Source of the DNA: Asaia bogorensis
GTDB taxonomy: Bacteria; Pseudomonadota; Alphaproteobacteria; Acetobacterales; Acetobacteraceae
Direction: 5' to 3'
DNA: 41,687 bases
Assembly (NCBI GenBank): GCA_945873675.1
Contig: CAMCEP010000002.1
Coordinates: forward strand, 1 to 41,687
Shown here piece after piece: positions 1 to 9,820 of this stretch (position 1 is the first letter of the stretch; each line of letters opens with the position of its first letter). The position numbers were made by a program, and so were the translations under genes. Under the pieces are notes generated by a model that worked only from the letters and a program-made list of their open reading frames with translations, ran no database searches and was not told where the DNA came from.

Positions 1-2348
1 CGCTCTCTCCCGATATTGTTCGTTTTACGAGAGAGGCTTGCTTGCTTGCGGATGTGCAATTTGGTGAACGAAGCGTGCGTTCCGGTCATCTGTTTTTGGT
101 GCTCCTGGCGGACGAGATATTCGGCGCACGGCTACGTGACCTTTCTCCGAGCCTTGCGCGTGTGGCCATTGAAGGGCTGCGCCGCGACCTTCCGGGTATT
201 GTTGATGGTTCTGCTGAAGGTGCTCGGCGCGCCGATGGTGCTGACGCTCCACTCCCGGCGCGCGGTGGCGCAGGTGCGCGCGCTCTGGATCTTTACACGG
301 TAAATCTCACGGACCTGGTGAGGGCGGGTAAGGTTGACCCCATCGTGGGTCGCGATGCTGAGATTCGGCAGATTATAGATGTGCTGATGCGTAGGAGGCA
401 GAACAACCCCATCCTCACCGGTGAAGCTGGGGTTGGCAAAACAGCTGTTGTTGAAGGGTTCGCGCAGCGCGTTGTCGCGGGTGAGGTTCCGCCCGCCTTG
501 AAGGATATCGCCATTCATTCACTTGACCTCGGACTGCTGCAGGCTGGCGCCGGCATGAAGGGTGAGTTCGAGAACAGATTGAAGTCAGTTATTGAGGACA
601 TCAAAGGATCCCCTATCCCAATCATTACCTTTATCGACGAGGCGCATACCTTGATTGGTGCGGGCGGTGCCGCTGGTCAAAATGATGCTGCTAACCTACT
701 GAAGCCAGCACTTGCGCGTGGCGAAATGCGAACGATTGCAGCAACAACATGGGCTGAGTACAAAAAATACTTCGAGCGTGATCCCGCCCTAACGCGTCGC
801 TTCCAGGTTGTGAAGGTTGAGGAGCCGAGCGAGGAAGGTGCCGTTGCAATGATGCGCGGCCTTCTCCCGGTGTTGGCCAGGCACCACAAGGTGCGCATCC
901 ATTCAGATGCGCTTAGTGAGGCGGTGCGTCTTTCGAAGCGGTATATTCCGGCACGGCAGCTGCCGGACAAGGCGGTCAGTCTCCTGGATACGGCTTGCGC
1001 GCGGGTGGCTATGAGCCAAGGCGCGATCCCTGAGCCTATTGAGGATGCGCGCCGGGCGATCGAGATGATAGATGCGGAGATCGCTGCCGCGCGACCTGAT
1101 GAAGCCATTGGTCGAATCGATGCGGACGCTATCAATCACCTGGAAGCGCGCCGTGTTGAGGCGGTTCAGCGATTGGGCGAGTTTGAGGAGCGTTGGGAAT
1201 CCGAGCGTGGTTTGGTTGCGCGCCTTGAGGAGTTGCGCGTGGCGATGGAGGCAGGTGACGAAGGGCTCGTTGATGAGCACTCATCCATCCTTAACAAGCT
1301 TGCGGCGCTGCAGGGCGAAAACCCATTAGTGCGGGCAGGGGTAGATGGTCAGGCTGTTGCAGAAGTGGTTGCTGCCTGGACGGGCATTCCTGTTGGCCGA
1401 ATGGTATCCAATGAAATTAGATCCATTTTAAGTCTCAAGGATCGAATGCGAGAGCGCGTCATCGGGCAAGATCATGCGCTTGCAACGATAGTCGAGGCGA
1501 TGTGGACGTCTCGTGCTGGCCTGACAGATCCGCGTAAGCCCATTGGTGTCTTTATGTTGGCTGGCACAAGTGGTGTTGGGAAAACCGAAACGGCGCTGGC
1601 TCTCGCAGACATGCTCTACGGTGGCGAACAGAATATGACTACAATTGCCATGTCTGAATTCAAGGAAGAGCACAAGGTTTCCATGCTGGTTGGCTCGCCC
1701 CCGGGCTATGTTGGATTTGGCGAAGGGGGCGTCCTCACTGAAGCGGTGCGCCGGCGTCCCTACAGCGTGATTCTGTTGGATGAGATTGAGAAGGCGCATC
1801 CCGGCGTCCAGGATGTTTTCTTCCAAGTCTTTGACAAAGGATCTTTGCGCGACGGTGAAGGGCGTGACATCGACTTTCGCAACACCGTTATCATACTGAC
1901 CACGAATGCGGGAACCGAGACAATCTCAAAGTTGGCGGTTGATCCCGACACAATGCCAGAGCCGGACGCGCTGGCTGAGGCGATCCGCCCTGAATTACTG
2001 CGGCATTTCAAGCCGGCTTTTCTTGGCCGAACCACGGTCATTTCATACCTTCCGCTCAGCGATGACATCCTGAAGCGCATTGTCGAACTAAATCTAGCGC
2101 GGATACGCCGGCGTGTGGCTGCGGCATATGGGGCGCGCTTTTGTTACACGGCGGATCTTGTTGGTCACATTACCTCGCGCTGTCGCGAGGCCGAAAGTGG
2201 TGCGCGTAATGTAGAGAACATTACGGCGCGTACCTTGCTCCCGCGTCTTTCTGAATTACTACTCGCCAGACTGGCGAATGGCGAAGCCGTGAAGACGGTC
2301 AGTGTGTCAGTGGGGCCAGATGGCGGCTTTTCCTATGCCTTGGATTGA
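1..2348 (+). CDS. tssH: T6SS AAA+ ATPase TssH/ClpV (5' partial)
   Basis: ClpB-family hexameric ATPase that disassembles the contracted TssB/TssC sheath in the cytosol so that its subunits can be reused. The reading frame is open from base 3 with no stop, and the first residues already match the middle of a ClpV N-terminal repeat domain (SIRSGHL-type motif, here SVRSGHLFL). The true start therefore lies upstream of the window, and the TTG at 42 is not a real start. The first AAA module has Walker A GEAGVGKT (near nt 420-445) and Walker B FIDEAHTL (near nt 630). A central coiled region follows. The second module has Walker A GTSGVGKT (near nt 1565-1590) and Walker B ILLDEIEKAHP (near nt 1770-1800). 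The C-terminus is intact at the TGA. hcp follows after 57 bases. Family assignment is firm; ClpV rather than ClpB is chosen from context and the N-terminus. Confidence 0.95.
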   Translation, partial: LSPDIVRFTREACLLADVQFGERSVRSGHLFLVLLADEIFGARLRDLSPSLARVAIEGLRRDLPGIVDGSAEGARRADGADAPLPARGGAGARALDLYTVNLTDLVRAGKVDPIVGRDAEIRQIIDVLMRRRQNNPILTGEAGVGKTAVVEGFAQRVVAGEVPPALKDIAIHSLDLGLLQAGAGMKGEFENRLKSVIEDIKGSPIPIITFIDEAHTLIGAGGAAGQNDAANLLKPALARGEMRTIAATTWAEYKKYFERDPALTRRFQVVKVEEPSEEGAVAMMRGLLPVLARHHKVRIHSDALSEAVRLSKRYIPARQLPDKAVSLLDTACARVAMSQGAIPEPIEDARRAIEMIDAEIAAARPDEAIGRIDADAINHLEARRVEAVQRLGEFEERWESERGLVARLEELRVAMEAGDEGLVDEHSSILNKLAALQGENPLVRAGVDGQAVAEVVAAWTGIPVGRMVSNEIRSILSLKDRMRERVIGQDHALATIVEAMWTSRAGLTDPRKPIGVFMLAGTSGVGKTETALALADMLYGGEQNMTTIAMSEFKEEHKVSMLVGSPPGYVGFGEGGVLTEAVRRRPYSVILLDEIEKAHPGVQDVFFQVFDKGSLRDGEGRDIDFRNTVIILTTNAGTETISKLAVDPDTMPEPDALAEAIRPELLRHFKPAFLGRTTVISYLPLSDDILKRIVELNLARIRRRVAAAYGARFCYTADLVGHITSRCREAESGARNVENITARTLLPRLSELLLARLANGEAVKTVSVSVGPDGGFSYALD

Positions 2349-2405
2349 GAAGGCCGGCACAGGAAGAAACAAGTAGTATCATTAACCCAAAGAAAGGAGT
2401 TTAAC

Positions 2406-2882
2406 ATGGCGATTTACGTAAAATATGACGGAATTGACGGCGAGGCAACTCAATCCGATCATGTCAAATGGTTAGACATCGGTTCGATCCAGTGGGGTGT
2501 AGGCCGTGCGATCAGCGCCACTTCTGGTTCCACGTCAAATCGTGAAGCTTCCGAGCCATCGGTCAGCGAAGTCACGCTGAGTAAGATGATGGATTCCTCA
2601 TCCCCGAAGTTGTTCACGGAAGCTGTGACGGGGGCTGTGGGCAAGAAGGTAGTGATCCATCTCGTTACCACAGGCAGCCCCGGCAAGACCTATGCTGAAT
2701 ATACGCTGACCAATGCGTTGGTGTCCTCCTACTCAATGTCGTCTGGCGGAGATCGACCTGCCGAGAGCTTGAGTATCAGCTTCACAAAGCTGGAGTTCAA
2801 ATTTACGCCCTATGATACAAAAAATAAAGCTGGAACGCCGATTGTGGTGTCCTATGATATTTCGACTACCAAGTCTGCGTGA
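2406..2882 (+). CDS. hcp: T6SS inner-tube protein Hcp
   Basis: Hcp forms stacked hexameric rings that make the inner tube of the T6SS and is expelled with the VgrG/PAAR spike. The 158-residue length is normal for the family. It starts MAIYVKYDGI, has the basic-loop and beta-strand pattern of the Hcp1 family (WLDIGSIQWG, SEVTLSKMMD, SFTKLEF) and ends without an extension, so no effector is fused. A strong ribosome binding site (GAAAGGAG) sits just before the ATG, as expected for a highly made structural protein. It lies between tssH and vgrG, and a stem-loop follows its stop codon directly. Confidence 0.95.
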   Translation: MAIYVKYDGIDGEATQSDHVKWLDIGSIQWGVGRAISATSGSTSNREASEPSVSEVTLSKMMDSSSPKLFTEAVTGAVGKKVVIHLVTTGSPGKTYAEYTLTNALVSSYSMSSGGDRPAESLSISFTKLEFKFTPYDTKNKAGTPIVVSYDISTTKSA

Positions 2883-2894
2883 TCCAGAGGCAAT

Positions 2895-2920
2895 GCCGTC
2901 AAGCCTTCTGGCTTGGCGGC
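2895..2920 (+). terminator. Stem-loop between hcp and vgrG (attenuator or mRNA stabiliser)
   Basis: An 11-bp stem (2895-2905 with 2910-2920, one G:T pair) closes a TTCT loop 12 bases after the hcp stop. No T-run follows, so it is not a classical intrinsic terminator. A partial terminator or a 3'-end stabiliser that raises hcp over vgrG expression is the likely role. It lies upstream of the chosen vgrG start. Confidence 0.55.
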
Positions 2921-2947
2921 GTGTTCTTGGGGTGGGACTCCAGCCGT

Positions 2948-4966
2948 ATGTCACTAACCTTTGACCAGGAACATAGGCTTCTCACCATGGTATCGCCGCT
3001 TGGTGATGCCATCGTGCCATATCGCCTATTTGGCGAAGAGGCCCTGTCGCGACCATATCGTTTCGACGTGCACTGTTACTCGGCTGAGTCCTTAAAGGCC
3101 GAAGACCTCCTTGGCCAAGTCATAAGTATTACCGTCGACTATGCGGGGGGGCAGCGGCTCCTCTCCGGTATTGTCGCATCTTTGTATTCCGAGGGCTGGG
3201 TCGCGCGTAGCGTCAGGGGTTATCGTATCGAACTGGTTCCTGAATTCTGGCGTCTAACGTTACGTAGCTGTTCGCGCGTGTTCCAAAACATGAATTTACC
3301 CGATATTGTTGAAAAAGTCTTATCTGATGCAAAGGTGACGCGAGTAGAGCGCCGTCTAAATGCAAATTACACTGAACTTTCTACGGTCACCCAGTACAAT
3401 GAGACTGATTTTGCCTTCGTCTCACGCTTAATGGAACGGGCCGGAATTGCTTATTATTTCACCCATTCTACCGCGGGTTCAACGCTTGTGCTTATCGATT
3501 CTGTTTCGGGATGGCAGACTTCTGACCCGTCGACGCTAACCTTGCGTGAAGCTGAGGGGCGGATGGCGGGTACTTTGACTAGTTGGTCAGAGCGATCTGC
3601 ACTTGTGGCCCGAAGCACTGAAGTAGAGGATCATGATCCGATCAACCCAAGCCTGAAACTGACCGCGCAGGAGAAAACAAGGATCGGGTATTTGAGCGCG
3701 TTACCGACTGGCCGCCGTGAATCGCCCGCAGGATTCATGGATGCAGAAGCGGCCGCCGATGTGGCGAGGCTGCGTCAAGAAGAAGAGGAAGTCGAGGCGC
3801 TTACAAGTCTTGCTTCTAGTCACACTCCGCAGCTCATGCCCGGTGCAAAATTTACTTTAAGTCTTCCTGCGGCAGCTGAGGATGGCAAATCCTATGTCAT
3901 CGCTTCTCTGAAACATGAAGCGAAGGATGTTTTGCATTTCAATCGTCGATCGGATGAGCAGCCAACCTATAGTAATTGGCTCACCTGTGTTTCAGCAGAC
4001 CTTGCATATCGGCCGCCTCGGCGCACGCCGCGCCCACAAATTCGCGGCCCCCATAGCGCGCCGGTTGTTGGCCCCTCGGGTGAGGAAATTCATACGGACG
4101 AGTATGGTCGGGTAAAACTACAATTATTTTGGGATCGCGATGGAACTCAAAATGAGGAAGGCACGGCCTGGGTATCAGTTGCTCAATCACTGGCCGGGCG
4201 CAATTGGGGTTCATTCGTCTTACCGCGTATTGGTATGGAAGCCGTGGTTGAATTTCTTTATGGCGACCCCGATCGTCCATTGGTGATTGGTTGCATTCCA
4301 GGCGGTCAATCCAAGCCACCTTTTGCTCTTCCCGATGAGAAAACACGAACTGGTCTCCGAACTCGCAGTACCCCGGGTGGCGACGCAACCACATTCAACG
4401 AACTTAGATTTGAAGACAAAAAAGACAACGAGCAGGTTTTCCTGCAGGCACAGAAAGACTTCGAACGTATTGTTAAGAATGATGATCGCCTTGAAGTCCA
4501 GCGGGATCGCTCCATTCAAATCAAGCGCGACCTGAAAACTACAATTGAGGAAGGTGATATGAGTTTAACAATAGAAGCGGGGGGGCGAACTTCAGATATC
4601 AAAAAAGGAAACGACACTCTGAAACTAGGTGAGGGCAACGTCTCATTACAAATCGAAAAGGGAGATCTCTCCATGACGCTTGGTGCTGGGAACGGCACAG
4701 TCAAAGCGGATGGCGGAAATCTGGTTCTTGAGGCGGCCAAGTCAATCAAGCTCACGGTCGGGAGCAGCAGTGTTGAAATCACTACCAGTAGCATCATCAT
4801 CAAGGCCGGCAGCAGCGAAGTCGCATTGTCCGCAAGTGGCGTCTCGTTAAAGGGAATGAAGATTGGCCTTCAAGGGGAGGCGCAAGCGGAAATGAAAAGT
4901 CCCATGACGACGGTCGAATCTAGCGGCATTCTTACCCTCAAGGGTTCGATGACTAAGATCAACTGA
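2948..4966 (+). CDS. vgrG: T6SS spike protein VgrG
   Basis: Trimeric puncturing spike that caps the Hcp tube and carries PAAR at its tip. I take the ATG at 2948 (672 aa) rather than the upstream in-frame start at 2879. The first 23 residues of the longer form cover the hcp-vgrG hairpin and do not look like VgrG, whereas MSLTFDQEHRLL is a typical gp27-like beginning. The gp27-like domain spans roughly residues 1-370. The gp5 OB-fold follows, with DEYGRVKLQLFWDRDG and WGSFVLPRIGMEAVVEFLYGDPDRP. After it come the needle motif FNELRFEDKKDNEQVFLQAQKD and short beta-helix repeats to the end (nt 4560-4966). There is no C-terminal toxin domain, so effectors must be carried non-covalently or come from elsewhere. 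Confidence 0.95.
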   Translation: MSLTFDQEHRLLTMVSPLGDAIVPYRLFGEEALSRPYRFDVHCYSAESLKAEDLLGQVISITVDYAGGQRLLSGIVASLYSEGWVARSVRGYRIELVPEFWRLTLRSCSRVFQNMNLPDIVEKVLSDAKVTRVERRLNANYTELSTVTQYNETDFAFVSRLMERAGIAYYFTHSTAGSTLVLIDSVSGWQTSDPSTLTLREAEGRMAGTLTSWSERSALVARSTEVEDHDPINPSLKLTAQEKTRIGYLSALPTGRRESPAGFMDAEAAADVARLRQEEEEVEALTSLASSHTPQLMPGAKFTLSLPAAAEDGKSYVIASLKHEAKDVLHFNRRSDEQPTYSNWLTCVSADLAYRPPRRTPRPQIRGPHSAPVVGPSGEEIHTDEYGRVKLQLFWDRDGTQNEEGTAWVSVAQSLAGRNWGSFVLPRIGMEAVVEFLYGDPDRPLVIGCIPGGQSKPPFALPDEKTRTGLRTRSTPGGDATTFNELRFEDKKDNEQVFLQAQKDFERIVKNDDRLEVQRDRSIQIKRDLKTTIEEGDMSLTIEAGGRTSDIKKGNDTLKLGEGNVSLQIEKGDLSMTLGAGNGTVKADGGNLVLEAAKSIKLTVGSSSVEITTSSIIIKAGSSEVALSASGVSLKGMKIGLQGEAQAEMKSPMTTVESSGILTLKGSMTKIN

Positions 4967-4973
4967 GGGAATC

Positions 4974-5573
4974 ATGGACACCAGCAGCCTGTCAAAGATC
5001 GTGCCCCTGACCGCAGAGGAACTATTCGTCCGCGCATCGCTATCGGAGCAGGCGCGCCGGTTACTCGCGCCATCACTTGACGTGGCAACTTTTCTTGAGC
5101 GCCTTTTGAAGGCAGACTTATTCGTAGATTCAGTGCGCCTTTTGGCTTTTGCTCTACCCGTTCGCCAGGGCGTGTGGTGGGCGTGTCTTGCTGTACGCAC
5201 CGCGATGGGTGAGCGCCTTGCTCCGCCCGCGAAGGATGCCGTTCTGGCCGCTGAGGCCTGGGTTTACAAGCCCGTTGAGGTAAATCGAGCTGCTACCCTA
5301 CCCGCTGCAGAGGCTGCGGGCGTAGATGGTTTTGCTGGCTACGCTGCACTCGCCGCGTTCTGGAGTGGCGGCAGCATGGCGCCGCCTGGTCTCCCGGAAT
5401 TGAAACCTAATCCGATGCTTTCGCCTAATGCGGTGGCAGCAGCAGTTTTGCTGGCTGGCCTTGATGCCGCACCAGATACTGCGTCGCTTTGGTACCACGC
5501 CATGGTTATGCGGGGCATCGACATAGCAGACGGCGGCGACGGCCGTCGGGGGGGCAAGGAACCTTCCCAGTAG
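4974..5573 (+). CDS. Small T6SS-associated protein, DUF6931-like
   Basis: A 199-residue protein with no signal peptide or membrane helix. Its most distinctive part is a helical segment with LLAFALPVRQGVWWACLAVR (about residues 57-76). From memory this resembles the DUF6931 family found in T6SS loci, but I could not check that. The start is supported by GAGGGA just upstream. It lies 7 bases after vgrG and 46 bases before tssB, the position often held by tip-loading or chaperone factors. Its role is unknown; a VgrG/PAAR adaptor is only an inference from position. The C-terminus is Gly/Asp-rich and low in complexity. Confidence 0.7.
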   Translation: MDTSSLSKIVPLTAEELFVRASLSEQARRLLAPSLDVATFLERLLKADLFVDSVRLLAFALPVRQGVWWACLAVRTAMGERLAPPAKDAVLAAEAWVYKPVEVNRAATLPAAEAAGVDGFAGYAALAAFWSGGSMAPPGLPELKPNPMLSPNAVAAAVLLAGLDAAPDTASLWYHAMVMRGIDIADGGDGRRGGKEPSQ

Positions 5574-5619
5574 TCTATGGCTGATAGTAACCCTTCCAAC
5601 CAAACTATAGGAGAAAATA

Positions 5620-6135
5620 ATGGCTAGCGTACATGATAAACTCAATAGAGTGCGTAAACCGCGAGTCCACATCACCTACGATGTCGAGACGGGCGGCGCT
5701 CTTCAACAGCGTGAACTTCCGTTTGTGGTTGGCGTGCTTGGCGACTTTTCGGGAAACCCAACCCAACCACTGAAACCGCTGCGTGATCGCAAGTTTATCC
5801 AAATAGACCGCGATAATTTCAACGATGTTATGGCGCGGATGACGCCAGGCTTGAACCTGCGCGTCAAGAATACCCTTGCAGATGATGGCTCAGAAATGGC
5901 CGTGTCGCTGAGTTTTAATTCCATGGAAGACTTCGAACCGGGGCGCCTGGTTGAACAGGTGGAGCCCCTGCGCAAGCTTCTTGAGACGCGCAATCAACTT
6001 CGTGATATCCTTAGCAAGGCGGATCGATCCGAAGATCTTGAAGCATTATTGGAGCGCGTCCTTCAAAATTCAGAAGATCTGCAAAAACTGTCTTCCGAGC
6101 TTGGTGTCAACGAAAAGAAGGGGGAAGAATCATGA
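5620..6135 (+). CDS. tssB: T6SS sheath small subunit TssB
   Basis: TssB (VipA/ImpB) pairs with TssC to build the contractile sheath around the Hcp tube. The 171-residue length is typical. Family hallmarks are [20 protein letters not shown] at the start, [13 protein letters not shown], and the central segment [19 protein letters not shown] followed by the helical C-terminal part ([15 protein letters not shown]). An AGGAG ribosome binding site precedes the ATG. The stop overlaps the tssC start by 4 bp (ATGA), which supports translational coupling and equal amounts of the two subunits. Confidence 0.97.
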   Translation: MASVHDKLNRVRKPRVHITYDVETGGALQQRELPFVVGVLGDFSGNPTQPLKPLRDRKFIQIDRDNFNDVMARMTPGLNLRVKNTLADDGSEMAVSLSFNSMEDFEPGRLVEQVEPLRKLLETRNQLRDILSKADRSEDLEALLERVLQNSEDLQKLSSELGVNEKKGEES

Positions 6136-7622
6136 GCACACAGGGGCAAACCCAAGCGGCTGATGCCGCCGCTACTGGACAAAGCCTAAGCCTTCTGGAA
6201 CAGGCGATTGGCGCAACAAAGCAGACAACGCCGGACCGCACTCAGGAATTGCTGAGGACGCTTACGCAGGAGGCGCTGGCAGGCACCGTCAGCTATGGCA
6301 AAAATCTGTCTCAGACGATAAATAGAGCAATTGCGGCAATCGACGAGAAAATCTCTCGGCAGCTCTCGGCTGTTATGCATCATGCGGATTTTCAAAAGCT
6401 TGAGGGAAGCTGGCGTGGGCTTAACCATCTTGTCATGAATTCTGAGACTGGCAGTGGTATGAAGCTGCGCGTAATGAATGTGTCAAAACGCGATCTGCAC
6501 AAGGATCTTACCAAGGCGGTCGAGTTCGACCAGAGCACGGTCTACAAAAAACTCTACGAAGAGGAGTTCGGTACTCCGGGTGGTGAACCCTATGGTGCTC
6601 TGATCGGTGATTATGAATTCACTAATCATCCCGAAGATCTCGATGTTCTCTCGGGTATGTCGCAGGTGGCTGCCGCTGCTTTTGCTCCTTTCATTAGCTC
6701 TGCATCACCCACAATGTTCGGCCTCGAGGAATTCACTGACCTCTCGAAGCCACGCGACTTGGAGAAGATTTTCGAGAGTGTGGAATATGCGAAGTGGAAA
6801 TCTTTCCGCGAAAGCGAGGATAGCCGCTTCGTTACCCTGACGATGCCACGCGTTCTTGGCCGTTTGCCCTACGGGGCGGCCACCACGGTCGTTGACGAGT
6901 TCGCATTCGAGGAGACCGGCATCAGTGATGACGGTGCGCCACGTGCCCTGGGTCATCGTGATTTTTCATGGATGAACGCTGCTTACGTGATGGGGACGCG
7001 CTTGACCGCCGCGTTTTCCCAGTATGGTTGGTGTACGGCGATCCGTGGCGCTGAGGGCGGCGGAAAGGTCGAAGGTCTGCCAAGCTTCACTTTTCGTAGC
7101 GATGATGGGGACGTGGACCAGAAGTGCCCAACAGAAATCGGGATCACAGACCGCCGTGAGGCAGAGCTTTCAAAGCTCGGATTTCTGCCACTTACTCACT
7201 ACAAAAACACAGACTATGCGGTTTTCTTCGGTGCTCAGACAGTACAAAAACCGAAAAAATATGACGCACCGGACGCAACGGCGAACGCAGCCATATCAGC
7301 GCGCCTACCCTACATTATGGCGACGTCACGCTTTGCGCATTACCTCAAGATTTTAGGACGCGATAAAATCGGTTCGTTCATGGAACCGAGTGATTGCGAA
7401 GCATGGCTGAACCGCTGGATCGTACAGTACGTTAATGGCAATGAGGCAGCTGGCGCAGATATGAAGGCGCGCTATCCGCTCGCTGAAGCTAGCGTTCAGG
7501 TAAAAGAGATCCCAGGCAAGCCGGGTTCCTACCAAGCGGTAGCTCACTTGCGTCCCTGGCTACAAATGGAGGAACTCACAACTTCAATGCGGCTAGTTGC
7601 ACGAATTCCACAAGCCAGCTGA
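6132..7622 (+). CDS. tssC: T6SS sheath large subunit TssC (TssC1/TssC41 type)
   Basis: Large sheath subunit (VipB/ImpC/EvpB family), 496 residues, which is full length. The N-terminal helix is followed by the conserved core: [15 protein letters not shown], the VEFDQS segment, [19 protein letters not shown] and [14 protein letters not shown]. The C-terminal part has [16 protein letters not shown]. Its overlap with tssB and full N-terminus mark it as the partner that assembles with TssB. The next gene encodes a shorter paralogue. Confidence 0.97.
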   Translation: MSTQGQTQAADAAATGQSLSLLEQAIGATKQTTPDRTQELLRTLTQEALAGTVSYGKNLSQTINRAIAAIDEKISRQLSAVMHHADFQKLEGSWRGLNHLVMNSETGSGMKLRVMNVSKRDLHKDLTKAVEFDQSTVYKKLYEEEFGTPGGEPYGALIGDYEFTNHPEDLDVLSGMSQVAAAAFAPFISSASPTMFGLEEFTDLSKPRDLEKIFESVEYAKWKSFRESEDSRFVTLTMPRVLGRLPYGAATTVVDEFAFEETGISDDGAPRALGHRDFSWMNAAYVMGTRLTAAFSQYGWCTAIRGAEGGGKVEGLPSFTFRSDDGDVDQKCPTEIGITDRREAELSKLGFLPLTHYKNTDYAVFFGAQTVQKPKKYDAPDATANAAISARLPYIMATSRFAHYLKILGRDKIGSFMEPSDCEAWLNRWIVQYVNGNEAAGADMKARYPLAEASVQVKEIPGKPGSYQAVAHLRPWLQMEELTTSMRLVARIPQAS

Positions 7623-7639
7623 AGTCATGGCACTTTAGG

Positions 7640-8998
7640 ATGATGGTTGGCTTATGTAACGAGGCGTACTTGCAGCGCACACGCATTGCAATCGACCGTC
7701 TGATTGCGCTTATTGATGTTGCGCTATCCCGCCAGCTTGACGGTATCCTTCATCATCCTGATTTCCAACGTCTGGAGGCCGCGTGGCGCGGCCTCCAGTG
7801 GTTGGTTCATCGTGTCGAACCTGCTAATCCGGTTATGATCAAGATTCTGCACGCTGGTTGGGCGGAAATTTGTCGTGATCTGGCGCGTGCGCAGGAGTTT
7901 GATCAGTCGTCTCTTTTCAACCTTGTCTACGAACAAGAATTTGGTTCTGCCGGTGGGCGTCCCTACGGCATGCTAATTGGCCTCTATGAGGTGCGACATC
8001 AGAGATCAGAAGAGCATCGGACAGATGATATCAGCGCATTGCGTAGTCTTGCTGAGATAGCCGCAGCGGCCTTTGCCCCCCTTATCGTATCGGCCGCGCC
8101 TTCAATGTTTGGTGTTGAATCCTGGCGTGGACTGGGGCGTCATCTGGATCTATCGGGCCTGCTTCGCGATCCAGCCTATCAGCGCTGGTTATCGCTTGGG
8201 GGCCTCGCGGATGCTCGCTTCCTTGGTGTTGCATTGCCGCGTATTTTACTGCGTAGGCCATATGAATCAGCAAAAACACTTACATTGGATGCGTATGATG
8301 AGTATGTGGATCATGCATCTGGTCTGCTCTGGGGGCATCCTGGCTTCGCTGTTGCGGCTGTAGCAATACGCGCATTCGAATCTCATCGCTGGTTTGCGGA
8401 CATTCGAGGGGTGCCCGAGGGTGGCAATGGGGGGTTCCTCGACGGGCTTCCGCTGCTTGGCTTTGACGGCACTGAAACGCCACCAGTCCCACAATCACCC
8501 GTTGAGGTTATGCTAAGCGAAAGCCAAGACCGGCAATTGCAAGAAGCGGGCTTCATTCCGCTGAGCCCGGCGCGTTTTACTGGGGGGATCGTTCTTTACG
8601 GTAACCAATCAATACGTCAGCCGGAAAATTTTGGTGAGGCAAACGCACGGATCAGTGAGCGTCTTTCATCTATGTTGCAGTATGTGCTCTGTGTCAGCCG
8701 CTTTGCGCACCACATCAAGGTTATGTTGCGGGACCGTATTGGATCGATATCTACGCCGAGTGCTGTAGAAAACATGCTGAATGAATGGCTTAACCGCTAT
8801 AGCAATGCCAATGATGCAGCCTCTCCCGAACTGAAGGCACGCTATCCATTGAGTGGCGCAGTAGCGACGGTTCAGGAACATCCCGCAGATCCGGGGCGGA
8901 TGTTATGTGAAGTGCAACTGCAGCCACGCTTTCAACTTGATTATGTTGATGCAGCCTTTAGCATCGCAACCGAGATTCGGGCGCGAGAAAAAGTATGA
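7640..8998 (+). CDS. tssC2: Second TssC-like sheath protein (TssC40/ImpD type)
   Basis: A 452-residue paralogue of the preceding TssC, with the same core landmarks: FQRLEAAWRGLQWLV, AQEFDQSSLFNLVYEQEFGSAGGRPYG, AAAAFAPLIVSAAPSMFG and FAHHIKVMLRDRIGS. It lacks the first 50 or so residues of TssC. Paired TssC proteins (TssC41 and TssC40) are known from Agrobacterium, where the longer one binds TssB. By analogy this one may have a baseplate or sheath-initiation role. The ATG at 7640 has only a poorly spaced AGGA before it, so the start is uncertain by a few codons. It lies 17 bases after tssC. Confidence 0.9.
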   Translation: MMVGLCNEAYLQRTRIAIDRLIALIDVALSRQLDGILHHPDFQRLEAAWRGLQWLVHRVEPANPVMIKILHAGWAEICRDLARAQEFDQSSLFNLVYEQEFGSAGGRPYGMLIGLYEVRHQRSEEHRTDDISALRSLAEIAAAAFAPLIVSAAPSMFGVESWRGLGRHLDLSGLLRDPAYQRWLSLGGLADARFLGVALPRILLRRPYESAKTLTLDAYDEYVDHASGLLWGHPGFAVAAVAIRAFESHRWFADIRGVPEGGNGGFLDGLPLLGFDGTETPPVPQSPVEVMLSESQDRQLQEAGFIPLSPARFTGGIVLYGNQSIRQPENFGEANARISERLSSMLQYVLCVSRFAHHIKVMLRDRIGSISTPSAVENMLNEWLNRYSNANDAASPELKARYPLSGAVATVQEHPADPGRMLCEVQLQPRFQLDYVDAAFSIATEIRAREKV

Positions 8999-9018
8999 CC
9001 CCGTTTGGAGGATAATTC

Positions 9019-9813
9019 ATGACCGCCGAAGATATGTACCGTCAGGGGCGTCTAACCGATGCGATTACCGCACTTGGAGAACATTTGCGCCGTGATCCTG
9101 CGGATCTGCGGGCGCGTGTCTTTCTTGCAGAGTTATTATGCTTTAGCGGAGAAATCGAACGCGCGGACCGAACGCTGGATATTGCAGGTAACGATAATCC
9201 GGAGGCAGCAGTTCAGGCCGCCCGTTTACGCCAAACTCTGCGTGCAGCGATTGCCCGTAGAGAAGTTTGGACAGTAGGCCGTGTGCCGGAATTCCGCCGT
9301 GACCCTACTCCCATGATGCAGGCTTACCTACAGGCTCTTGTATTGTCCCGAGCGGGAGAAGCCTCAGAGGCGGCCAAAGTGCTCGCTCTTGCGGAAACGC
9401 GACGGCCCGCGCTTACCGTTCGCATCGATGATCAGGCGATTGGCGAATTCCGTGACGCTGATGACACCACTGCAGGTTTCCTTGAGGTACTTACGGCTGG
9501 TGGCAATTACTACTGGATCGCGTTTGATGAAGTACGAAGCCTTACCTTTGTTGCGCCGGCCACACCGCTTGATCTCATGTGGCGAACTGCAAGAATTCAG
9601 TTCGCTGACGATACCGAGGGTACAGTTTCGGTAGCCGCGATTTATCCTGGGTCTGAAGGTTCCGTAGATGATGCGCTGCGCCTTGGGCGTGCCACCGAAT
9701 GGCTTGCGATAGCGGATGAGATGATGCGCGGTCTTGGTCAACGGTGTTTCCTCGCTGATGGTGAATTATTGCCGATGACCCAAATGAAGCGCATGGAATT
9801 TACCGGGAGTTGA
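9019..9813 (+). CDS. tagJ: T6SS accessory protein TagJ/ImpE
   Basis: ImpE/TagJ-family protein of 264 residues. The N-terminal half is TPR-like and helical (MYRQGRLTDAITALGEHLRR, then LRARVFLAELLCFSGEIERA). The C-terminal half carries family motifs (GGNYYWIAFDEVRSLTF, DLMWR, PTEW-like TEWLAI). In other T6SSs TagJ binds TssB and tunes sheath recycling by ClpV. A strong GGAGG site lies upstream of the ATG. Its place between tssC2 and tssE is the same as in rhizobial imp operons. Confidence 0.92.
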   Translation: MTAEDMYRQGRLTDAITALGEHLRRDPADLRARVFLAELLCFSGEIERADRTLDIAGNDNPEAAVQAARLRQTLRAAIARREVWTVGRVPEFRRDPTPMMQAYLQALVLSRAGEASEAAKVLALAETRRPALTVRIDDQAIGEFRDADDTTAGFLEVLTAGGNYYWIAFDEVRSLTFVAPATPLDLMWRTARIQFADDTEGTVSVAAIYPGSEGSVDDALRLGRATEWLAIADEMMRGLGQRCFLADGELLPMTQMKRMEFTGS

Positions 9814-9820
9814 TTGCTGT

